Assembly: GCF_000626675.1 (NCBI RefSeq)
Contig: NZ_CP006842.1
Span: 2,294,001-2,358,000, forward strand
Source of the DNA: Corynebacterium glyciniphilum AJ 3170
GTDB lineage: Bacteria; Actinomycetota; Actinomycetes; Mycobacteriales; Mycobacteriaceae
Reading direction: 5' to 3'
Length of the DNA stretch: 64,000 bases
Below the pieces are notes generated by a model. The model had not been told where the DNA came from. It ran no database searches and was given only the letters and a program-made list of their open reading frames with translations. Below, in pieces: positions 36,943 through 44,632 of this stretch. The number at the start of each line of letters is the position of its first letter. Position 1 is the stretch's first letter. The translations under genes and the position numbers were made by a program.

Positions 36943-37807
36943 GACCTCTCGCCTCCTTCAGGATGCCTCGGATTGAGGGATACAGCAGGATCATGATCAC
37001 GATGATCGACAGCACATTGACCGCACTTCCGAGGCCGAGTTGGGGTGATCCCTCGCGGAAGGCGATGTTGAAGACATAGAGCATGACCGACTCGTTACCG
37101 ATCTGCGCAGCGGACGGAGAGAGCGGGATCAACTGATCGAAGACCCGGAAGATGTCCATCGTGAGGATCAGCAGGACAAACCCCATGATTCCGCGGATAC
37201 TCGGGATGATGATGTGCCAGTGCCTCTGGAAGAGATTCGCGCCGTCCATCCGTCCTGCTTCGACGACTTCCTTCGACACACCCTGAAGGCCGGCGAGGAT
37301 CATCAGCATGGCGAACGGCAGCATGGACCAGACGATGTTGGACATCAGCAGGAGGCGGTTGGGCCACACGTCGGTGAACCACAGGATGTCGAGACCGGTG
37401 ACTTTCGAGATGACGAGGTTGACGATGCCGCCGAAGTTGGAGTCGAACAGCCACGAGTAAGCGGCGGAACCGACAACGGACGGGATCACGTACGGGATGA
37501 GCATGATTCCCAGGACGATCGGTCTCGGCCAGGTCAGCCGGTTCACCATCACAGCCAGGACGTAGGCGAGAACGACGACGACCGCGGTCGTGGTGATGGT
37601 CAGCCCTGTGGTGAACACCAGGGCTTTGAGGAATCGGCTGTCTGTGAGTGCCTGGGTGTAGTTCTGCAGTCCGACCCAGGACCCTGGCGATCCGTAGGTC
37701 ACCTCTTCGAAGCTCCACCGGAGAGTCTTGTACAGCGGGATGACCAGCAGCCCGAACATGACGATGATGCTCGGGGCGACGAAGACCCAGAATTCACGTC
37801 TCTTCAC
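36935..37807 (-). CDS. ABC transporter permease, MalF-like
   Basis: A 290-residue membrane protein with six predicted membrane segments and the EAA loop VSKEVVEAGRMDGANLFQRHWHIIIPSIRG. It lacks the extra periplasmic domain of MalF and is of the short CUT1 type. It follows the binding-protein gene by 48 bases and overlaps the second permease, forming the importer core. Confidence 0.93.
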   Translation of the reverse strand: MKRREFWVFVAPSIIVMFGLLVIPLYKTLRWSFEEVTYGSPGSWVGLQNYTQALTDSRFLKALVFTTGLTITTTAVVVVLAYVLAVMVNRLTWPRPIVLGIMLIPYVIPSVVGSAAYSWLFDSNFGGIVNLVISKVTGLDILWFTDVWPNRLLLMSNIVWSMLPFAMLMILAGLQGVSKEVVEAGRMDGANLFQRHWHIIIPSIRGIMGFVLLILTMDIFRVFDQLIPLSPSAAQIGNESVMLYVFNIAFREGSPQLGLGSAVNVLSIIVIMILLYPSIRGILKEARGRD

Positions 37808-37855
37808 GATGGCTCCCTCCTTCCTTCTCGGTACGCAGGTGGTCTCTGGCGCGGA

Positions 37856-39163
37856 TCAGTACTTCTGCATGACGCGTTCGGCGATCTGCTGCATCTCGCG
37901 CATGCCGGCGTCAATGTCCTTCTGCCCGGAGATGATCTGGGCCAGGACGTTGATGGTCTCGTTGTTCATGTCCGCTGCCCACGGGACGAGCTGTGGGTCC
38001 GGGGCTTCTGAAATCGCGGTCTCCACAGCGTCGGCGTAGTCCATGTTGTCCTGGTTGGCGATACCTTCCCGGGCCGGGTAGGCGTCGGGGATCGACGCCT
38101 CGGAGGCTTCTTCCGACACGGAAGCGCCGATGAGGTTGAACAGCAGTTTGTTGTCCACCTTCGTGTTCTTCGGGATCGACCAGCCGTCGATGGACACCTG
38201 CGAGTAGAGCTTTCCGCCGTCCTCCACCGACGGCGGCGCGGCGAAAGCGAACTGGTCGCTGAAGGACGTCTGGTTCTCGTCCTGCAGGTCGGCCATGCGT
38301 CCGGAGAACATGATCGCCATGGCCGCCTGGTCGTTGAAGAGCTGCTGCTGGACCTTCGGCTGGTCGAAGGTGAGCGCCTGCGGGTCCATGTACGGGGTCA
38401 GTGCCTTCATCGCCTCGAGCGCCTGGCGGGACTCGTCCGAGTCGAAGTTCGGGCGGCGAGTGTCCTCGTCCACGTACTGCTTACCGAGAGATCCGAGTGC
38501 CGCGACGTAGGCGGTTCCCAGGTCACTGGACGACAACCACGGCAGCGCAAGCGGATTCTCCATCTTCCCGGAATCCTGGATCTCCTTGGCTGTCTCCTCC
38601 ATCTCCTGGAAGGTGGTGGGGACCTCGAGTCCGAGTTCGTCGAAGACGTCCTGGCGGTAGACGAAGGTGAAGGCCTGTGCCTGCATCGGGACGGCCCACA
38701 GCTGGCCATCGTAGCTCAGGCGGTCCTTGAGGTCCTGGCTGATGCCGTCCAGATCGTACTGGTCGGTGAATTCGGTGAACAGGTCGTCCAGCGGGACAAG
38801 CTTGTCCTGGTCTGCGTAGCCGGGAATCACGAAACCGTAGCTTTCGATCAGATCGTAGGTTCCGTTGTCGGTCCCCAATGTCGCCTGGGTGCGCTGCACC
38901 TGCCCGGCGAAGTCGATGGGCTCGTGCTGGACGGTGACATTGTCCTTTGAGCAACTGTTGACCATCGAGTTGGTGTACGGGTCGATGGCCGAAGAGTTGT
39001 ACGCCAGGACGTTGACCGTTGTCGGCGAGGACGGGTTGTCGAAGTCACAGGCGGAGGTTGCCGCACTGTTCGAGGGGCTGTCGCTGCCGGCACCGCACGC
39101 GGCGAGGGCCAGGGACGTGATCGTCAGTGCCGCTCCTGTCTGGAGGAACTTCATCGTTTTCAT
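37856..39163 (-). CDS. ABC transporter substrate-binding lipoprotein (family 1 solute-binding)
   Basis: A 435-residue exported lipoprotein with lipobox LALAAC (C23). The mature protein has the sugar-binding-protein pattern: YDLIESYGFVIPGYADQDKLVPLDDLF, the LWAVPMQAQAFTFVYRQDVFDELGLEVPTT segment and MAIMFSGRMADLQ. The family binds sugars, polyols and related solutes. Specificity is not evident; the enzymes that follow suggest an acid, amide or modified sugar. Start ATG at 39163 has GAAGAGAA. It comes 69 bases after the second HisD-like gene. Confidence 0.92.
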   Translation of the reverse strand: MKTMKFLQTGAALTITSLALAACGAGSDSPSNSAATSACDFDNPSSPTTVNVLAYNSSAIDPYTNSMVNSCSKDNVTVQHEPIDFAGQVQRTQATLGTDNGTYDLIESYGFVIPGYADQDKLVPLDDLFTEFTDQYDLDGISQDLKDRLSYDGQLWAVPMQAQAFTFVYRQDVFDELGLEVPTTFQEMEETAKEIQDSGKMENPLALPWLSSSDLGTAYVAALGSLGKQYVDEDTRRPNFDSDESRQALEAMKALTPYMDPQALTFDQPKVQQQLFNDQAAMAIMFSGRMADLQDENQTSFSDQFAFAAPPSVEDGGKLYSQVSIDGWSIPKNTKVDNKLLFNLIGASVSEEASEASIPDAYPAREGIANQDNMDYADAVETAISEAPDPQLVPWAADMNNETINVLAQIISGQKDIDAGMREMQQIAERVMQKY

Positions 39164-39232
39164 GGTTCTCTTCTTTCTGGGAAGGAAAGGGAGGCATCCT
39201 GTACGGCGGTCACGCCGGTCCGGACGCCGGAG

Positions 39233-40543
39233 TCACAGTCGGTCGAGCCGCAGCTGTGCGCTGTCACGGTGGCCGGGCATCTGTTCGAAGTCGGCGATGG
39301 TGACCACGGGCGAGGCCTGTGCATGGGTCGAGGCCTTCGTCGCACGCTGATAGGTGAGTTGTTTGAGGAAGCCGAGGACGGACAGTCCCTCGGTGTACCG
39401 GGCACCTCGGGCAGTCGGGAGCACGTGGTTGGTGCCGGACATGCCTTTGTCGGCGTAGGCGACAGTTGACCAGGGCCCGAGGAAGAGCGATCCGTAGCAG
39501 GTGAGCCGGTCGAGCCACCAGTCGAGATCCTCTGCCAGCACCTCGAGGTGTTCGGGTGCCAGCAGGTCCATCGCCGTCGCTGCCGCCTCACGGTCCTCGA
39601 CGACGTAGATGGAGCCGAAGTCACGCCAGGCCGCTCCCGCGATCTCCCGGGTCGCCAATCCTTCAAGCTGATGGTCGACTTCGGACGCCACTGCCCGACC
39701 GAGCGCCTCGTCGGTGGTGACCAGGCAGGCCGGGGACTGCGGTCCGTGTTCGGCCTGCGCGAGAAGATCAGCTGCGACCATCTCGGCATCGGCGGACGCG
39801 TCAGCGAGGACGGCGACCTCTGACGGGCCGGCGAGAACGTCGATGCCGACGGTCCCGTAGAGTTGCCGCTTCGCTTCGGCGACGAAGGCGTTCCCCGCCC
39901 CGACCACCATGTCCGACGGATTCCCGTCCAGTAGCCCGAAAGCCATCGACGCCAGTGCCTGGACACCACCGAGAGCGAAAACGCGGTCACCGCCCGATAC
40001 GTGGGCCGCGTAGAGGACGGCAGGGTGGGGCCGACCGTTCCTGCTCGGCGGAGTGCACGCTACGACATTCGGCACGCCGGCAGCACCGGCGACCCCGACA
40101 GTCATGAAAGCACTGGCCAGAAGGGGGAATCGCCCGGCCGGAAGGTAGGCGCCGACGTTGTTGACGGGGACGTAGCGCTGGCCGCACACCACGCCGGGGA
40201 TGACCTCATCCTCGAAGTCCACGAGACGCTCGCGCTGCATTCTGGCGAATGTCCTGGTGCGCTCGGCACCGGTGTCGAGGGCCGCACGGAGGTCGTCGGG
40301 GAGCTCGTCGGTGGCTTTGCGCATCTCTTTCGTGGACACTTCGATGTCGCCGTCGAAGCCATCGAGCTCCTTGGCGTATCGCCGGACGGCGTCCATGCCG
40401 TTGCGCTCAATGTCGAGCAGCATCGATGACACGGTCTCCACGACCTTCGGATTGTTCTGCTCGGCGACGTCGTCCCCCGCCGGTTCCTTGATGATGGTGA
40501 GCGCTCCGGGGATGCGCTTCTTGTCACTGCTGTTCAAATGCAT
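39233..40543 (-). CDS. histidinol-dehydrogenase-like NAD-dependent dehydrogenase (paralogue 2)
   Basis: A 436-residue HisD-family protein, divergent from paralogue 1 but with the same landmarks: GAYLPAGRFP, ACTPPSRNGRP, FALGGVQALASMA, VVGAGNAFVAEAKRQ, LLAQAEHGPQS, the PEHLEVL catalytic pair, NHVLPT and a late histidine (MPGHRDS). It heads the minus-strand block with the ABC importer. The ATG at 40543 lies in a GTATGCATTTG motif that recurs before paralogue 1. It likely oxidises an imported alcohol to an acid by two NAD-linked steps, as HisD does. Confidence 0.85.
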   Translation of the reverse strand: MHLNSSDKKRIPGALTIIKEPAGDDVAEQNNPKVVETVSSMLLDIERNGMDAVRRYAKELDGFDGDIEVSTKEMRKATDELPDDLRAALDTGAERTRTFARMQRERLVDFEDEVIPGVVCGQRYVPVNNVGAYLPAGRFPLLASAFMTVGVAGAAGVPNVVACTPPSRNGRPHPAVLYAAHVSGGDRVFALGGVQALASMAFGLLDGNPSDMVVGAGNAFVAEAKRQLYGTVGIDVLAGPSEVAVLADASADAEMVAADLLAQAEHGPQSPACLVTTDEALGRAVASEVDHQLEGLATREIAGAAWRDFGSIYVVEDREAAATAMDLLAPEHLEVLAEDLDWWLDRLTCYGSLFLGPWSTVAYADKGMSGTNHVLPTARGARYTEGLSVLGFLKQLTYQRATKASTHAQASPVVTIADFEQMPGHRDSAQLRLDRL

Positions 40544-40900
40544 ACGTGAAGCATACAGATTCCTTTTCCGAACAACACCACCTATGTCACTCTTTTTCTC
40601 AATTGTGACATATGCCATAATATTCCACGGACACTCCCTCGCGAAAAACCACAAAATACCAGTTCAGTAGCATATCCCTTCCGCGGGCAGCCACGGCGAC
40701 CACACTCAGCGTCGCCCCTGCGAGAACCTTTATTTAGCATAGGCGAACCTCATAGACGCCCAGAGAAGGTCATACATACGCATACATTTGTGGACGGTGA
40801 TGTCCGCGAACACGATATAATCGCAGCCATGCGTGGCAGGCCGGTCCTGCACGCCATGACGCTCCAACCCGAGCGGGTTGGAGCATCGGAACACTCTCTG
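40544..40900. promoter_or_regulatory. intergenic region upstream of the HisD-like/ABC block
   Basis: About 357 bases without a gene, markedly AT-rich between 40545 and 40680. It contains a DtxR-type iron box (listed separately) and, at 40768-40784, a motif that reads TGTATGCGTATG on the minus strand, close to the ATGCGTATG motif before the 27 kb HisD-like gene. The remainder shows nothing recognisable. Confidence 0.45.
40734..40752 (-). promoter_or_regulatory. DtxR-type iron box candidate
   Basis: TTAGCATAGGCGAACCTCA matches the 19-base corynebacterial DtxR consensus (TTAGGTTAGSCTAACCTAA) at 15 positions, with both half-sites recognisable. It lies about 190 bases upstream of the second HisD-like gene and past the end of the NCS1 gene. 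If functional, it would make the ABC block iron-responsive. The distance is large for classical repression, so this needs support from expression. Confidence 0.5.
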
Positions 40901-42562
40901 TCAGCGTCTCTCCCCGCAGAGCCTTGCCTCGTGATCGGCGGCTCTCTGAAACTCAGGGTCGTCAGAGGCACACGCCAGACAGATGGCGGCGTGGTTATGG
41001 GAAGGGTCCCTGTCCATCTCAAAGGCCACGTAGGAGTCACCGCAGCGGTAACACTCCACACGTGCTTCCCACGGGTCCTCGCCTGCCTCGGATACCTCGA
41101 TCCGGGGATCGTGAGGACGCTCCATGACGAACCAGGTGGGCCTGGCAAATCTCAGAGCGACGGCGTAGATGGCTCCCGCAAGCACGAAGGCAACCGGTGG
41201 GGCCCAGACGGCCGCGGCGTTCCCACCGGAGGCCACCATGGCCACTCCCACGACAGCGGAGCACACCCAGGCGGTCGTGCCTGCCGGATTGACCGCGGGA
41301 ACCCTCCCCGGTCTGATCTCCACCCTGTTGTAGGCAACACCGGTCCGTCTCATCCAGGCGACATGGACCAGCATGATCGCTACCCACCCGACGATGAACG
41401 CACCCTGGTACTGAAGGGACACGTTGATCCAGGTCAGGACGTTGGTCAGCATCATGAGGTACACAATCACGGCGACCACCCCAAGCCAGAAGACCCTTGG
41501 CATGGACCATTTCACCGTGCGTGCGAAGAAGTTCTGGAAATTAGTGGACGAGAGGTAGAAGTTTCCTGCGTTGACCCGGGTCTGGGAGGCCAGCACCCAC
41601 ACGAGCCCCCAGACCCCCATCATGCCGACGACCCCGACAATGGCAGACTCCTCGCTCAACGGGCCGTCGATCTCGATCGTCTCGACAAGGAACATCCCCA
41701 CCGCGGCATTAACCAGCAGCGTGACCACGTAGTACGGGGCACCGAAGATGACCTTGCTGTTGATCTCCGCGTCCTCGTTCTTTCCGTACCGGGCAAAGTC
41801 CCACACCATCATGGTGACGACCCACACTCCCATATAGATGACGAAGGCGTACCACCAACCCGGTACCCCGAGGTCGGAGGCTGATGCCGGGGGCCCGGTG
41901 AGCCAGTCGTTGCTGTAGCCGTATTTCACGATGGCCCAGACGACCGACCCAATGAGTCCCAGGATGTACAACGGCAGCAGGACGCCGTTGAGCTTGTCCA
42001 GCCATGCCGTCACACCTCGCCACGCGAGCGGCGCCTGGTACAGCACAACCACCAGTGCCCAGACGGAGAGTGGTGCGACCCAACCGCGGTCGGCGAAGAA
42101 CGCGTGCAGCGCGGAAGCTACGATCGCCCCCTCCGCTACCACGTAGTACATGATCGTGATGCCAAACAGCGCAGCGGCGAACGCGGAACCCACACGTCCG
42201 AACATAGCTCGCGAGAACTGGGACACACTGGTCCCGGACTCGTTCGCCACCTTTGAGGCCACTTGGTTGATCAGTCCGTAGGCCACGACAGACAGCGCGA
42301 TACCGATCAACGAGTTCACCGTACCGACGCTCAGGGCAACAGTCGCCCCGACCACAACGAAGAACATCGCGCTCATCAACCCCGTCCAGACCATGGCGGT
42401 GGACATCTTCCCGACCCGCCAGGACCTGGGGACGATATGGAGCGAATAATCTTCGGCGGCGTTCTTCGCCAGGACGCTGGGATCATCTGTGTGGACAATG
42501 CGGAGGGGAGGAACGTCGGCGCGATGCTGTCCGGCGTCTGTATGAACGTGTGGAGTGGTCAT
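40901..42562 (-). CDS. NCS1-family permease with four-cysteine C-terminal tail
   Basis: A 553-residue NCS1 transporter (purine, pyrimidine, hydantoin, allantoin). About 12 membrane segments lie between residues 50 and 480, with SVSQFSRAMFG, WRGVTAWLDKLNG and MMVWDFARYGKNEDAE motifs. The unusual part is a cytosolic tail after about residue 490 with Cys504-x2-Cys507 and Cys528-x2-Cys531, a likely zinc ribbon. It is last in the hyuA-hyuB-NCS1 operon (14 bases after hyuB), so it probably imports a hydantoin-like ring compound. The extra tail could sense or stabilise. Confidence 0.88.
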   Translation of the reverse strand: MTTPHVHTDAGQHRADVPPLRIVHTDDPSVLAKNAAEDYSLHIVPRSWRVGKMSTAMVWTGLMSAMFFVVVGATVALSVGTVNSLIGIALSVVAYGLINQVASKVANESGTSVSQFSRAMFGRVGSAFAAALFGITIMYYVVAEGAIVASALHAFFADRGWVAPLSVWALVVVLYQAPLAWRGVTAWLDKLNGVLLPLYILGLIGSVVWAIVKYGYSNDWLTGPPASASDLGVPGWWYAFVIYMGVWVVTMMVWDFARYGKNEDAEINSKVIFGAPYYVVTLLVNAAVGMFLVETIEIDGPLSEESAIVGVVGMMGVWGLVWVLASQTRVNAGNFYLSSTNFQNFFARTVKWSMPRVFWLGVVAVIVYLMMLTNVLTWINVSLQYQGAFIVGWVAIMLVHVAWMRRTGVAYNRVEIRPGRVPAVNPAGTTAWVCSAVVGVAMVASGGNAAAVWAPPVAFVLAGAIYAVALRFARPTWFVMERPHDPRIEVSEAGEDPWEARVECYRCGDSYVAFEMDRDPSHNHAAICLACASDDPEFQRAADHEARLCGERR

Positions 42563-42576
42563 GTCATCCTCGTTCC

Positions 42577-44598
42577 TCAGACGGTCACAGTGACGGTCGA
42601 CGGATGGTTACGCAGCGTGCCCTCAACAAACGCGGTCTCCGGGTCGTCGGTCCAGTGGACGGTGGTGCGACGGGCCAACATCTCCCGGAACTGGCGGGTG
42701 GACTCCTCCAGCACTTCACCGCTGCCCCAGTCGAGGATCACCCCGTAGCGACGGATGCAGTCCATGTCGGTGATGAGCTTCTGCCGGTACTCCCCAGAGA
42801 CCTCCTGTGGGTCGCGTGCCATCCACTCGCGGCGATGTGTACGGATGTACGCACGGGCCTTCTCCGTCGCCGACCCGTCGATCTCGTACTCGAAGATCTC
42901 CGGGTCGACGAGGTTGACGACCACACCGTAATCCTGCTCAGCACGCTCCACCGTGACGTAGCCGTCGATGACGTCCTCCAGTACGGCGGCTGGGTCACGC
43001 TGCAACGGGTCCCCGAGCCCACCGCCACCTGCAGAAGGGCGAGTGAACCGATCGCCGGATTTGATGGGTACCGCGGCAAAGATGGAGCCGAGATAGCGCT
43101 CGTCTTCAGTGCCCTTGTTCAGCCACACACCGTGCGGGATCGACGGCAGTCCTCCCCACAGGCCCCAGGTCACCGACCGTTCACGGTCGCAGCAGTAGGA
43201 CATCACCGTATTGTCAGACGCCCACAGGTGCCCGCCCTTCTCGGCTCCGAGACCGCCACGGTACTTTCCCGGCCCACCCGAGTCCGGGACGAGGTCGTGG
43301 CAGGTCGTCAACACCGGTGCGAGGCGTTCCTGCCCCTCGAATGGCTGGGTACCGTACTGGACGCCGAAGATCGGAGCAGACGCGTTATAGCCGTCAGCAC
43401 CGTTGCGGGCTCCCCAACCACCCATCATCCAGTCGTACCACATGAAACTTGGGGACTCGTCGAGCCGGTTATCCTTCCCTCCCACCAGGAGGTACTCCAA
43501 GTTGAACGTCGCTGCCATGGCTCGGGACGGTTGGATGTCCGACCAGATCTCGAACACGGAATTCATGATCTTCTCGAAGGGCCCGGAGCAGAAGCCCGCG
43601 CACGGACGCGGCCACTCCGCGTTGACCACCGAGCCGATCGGCCCGAGGTCCGCGGTGACAACCCGGTAGAAGCCCGAATTCAGCGGAATATCGGGGAACT
43701 GCATTTTGGTGCCAGCTACAATACCGGCGAACGAACCGCCGAAACCTGCATTGAGCATCGAGGAAATCGAGGCGTGGGACTTCGAGAGGTCGTAGTGCAC
43801 CCGGTCCCCCTCAATGATCATCTTCATAGTGACCGGGATGAGCCCCTCGTCGAGGGCCGGGTCCTGGTCAATGTAGTCCTCGGTGTACCAGACACCATCC
43901 GGCAGGTCGGCGATCTTCGCCCGGGTGAGCTCCTCCACGTAATCCTGGACCTCGGCCATGGCCGTCTTTACGGTCTCCACACCGTACTTAGCGCACAGAC
44001 GCTGGATCTCACGTTCGGCGACCTTCGTGGCCTCTGCCTGCGCCTGCATGTCACCGATGATGTCCCGTGGGTTGCGGGTGTTCTTGGCGATCAGGTACGC
44101 GACGTCGGTGAGGAACTCCCCCTTACTCCACAGACGGGTCGGCGGGATGCGTAGTCCCTCCCCCATGTGGTCAAGAGCCTTGACATTGAAGGAGCCGGGA
44201 GTCGCGCCACCGACATCAGCCCAGTGCCCGTTGGCCTGTGCGTAGCCAAGGAGCTCGCCCTCGTAGTAGATCGGACGGATGATGCGCGTGTCGTTGAAGT
44301 GGCTGCCACCTTCGTACACGTCGTTGATGACGAAAACGTCCCCTGGATTCATGTCGTGGGCGAAGTCACGGATGACGGCTTTGGCGGTGTAATGCAGGGT
44401 GCCGACGTGGGCGGCGATGTCGCCGGTCCCCTGCATCACGGTGTTGCCCTCCAGGTCGCAGAGGGCCGAGGAGAAGTCCCTGGAATAAATGACGAACGAG
44501 TAGCAGGTCCGTAGGATCTGCTCGGCCATCTGGTCGACGGTGTTGACGAAAGCGTTCTTGAGGACCTCGAAAGTCACGGGGTCGAGCGAGGTAGGCAT
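42577..44598 (-). CDS. hyuB: hydantoinase/oxoprolinase subunit B
   Basis: A 673-residue HyuB-family protein. Landmarks: TFEVLKNAFVNTVDQMAEQILRTCYS at the N-terminus, GDIAAHVGTLHYT, FVINDVYEGGSHFNDTRII, NGHWADVGG, and the late GGGLGDPLQRDP segment. HyuB works with HyuA in an ATP-dependent ring-opening of hydantoins or 5-oxoproline, or, in related complexes, acetone or acetophenone carboxylation. It is longer than the shortest HyuB proteins by a C-terminal 90 residues. ATG at 44598 has AAGGAC upstream. It follows hyuA by 34 bases. Confidence 0.9.
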   Translation of the reverse strand: MPTSLDPVTFEVLKNAFVNTVDQMAEQILRTCYSFVIYSRDFSSALCDLEGNTVMQGTGDIAAHVGTLHYTAKAVIRDFAHDMNPGDVFVINDVYEGGSHFNDTRIIRPIYYEGELLGYAQANGHWADVGGATPGSFNVKALDHMGEGLRIPPTRLWSKGEFLTDVAYLIAKNTRNPRDIIGDMQAQAEATKVAEREIQRLCAKYGVETVKTAMAEVQDYVEELTRAKIADLPDGVWYTEDYIDQDPALDEGLIPVTMKMIIEGDRVHYDLSKSHASISSMLNAGFGGSFAGIVAGTKMQFPDIPLNSGFYRVVTADLGPIGSVVNAEWPRPCAGFCSGPFEKIMNSVFEIWSDIQPSRAMAATFNLEYLLVGGKDNRLDESPSFMWYDWMMGGWGARNGADGYNASAPIFGVQYGTQPFEGQERLAPVLTTCHDLVPDSGGPGKYRGGLGAEKGGHLWASDNTVMSYCCDRERSVTWGLWGGLPSIPHGVWLNKGTEDERYLGSIFAAVPIKSGDRFTRPSAGGGGLGDPLQRDPAAVLEDVIDGYVTVERAEQDYGVVVNLVDPEIFEYEIDGSATEKARAYIRTHRREWMARDPQEVSGEYRQKLITDMDCIRRYGVILDWGSGEVLEESTRQFREMLARRTTVHWTDDPETAFVEGTLRNHPSTVTVTV

Positions 44599-44632
44599 GG
44601 TCTTGTCCTTCTTTCGGTGTGGTGGAAACGGG

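Noticed and set aside
42550..44154. 534-codon plus-strand open frame antisense to hyuB
   Set aside because: No recognisable domain, and hyuB on the other strand is well supported.
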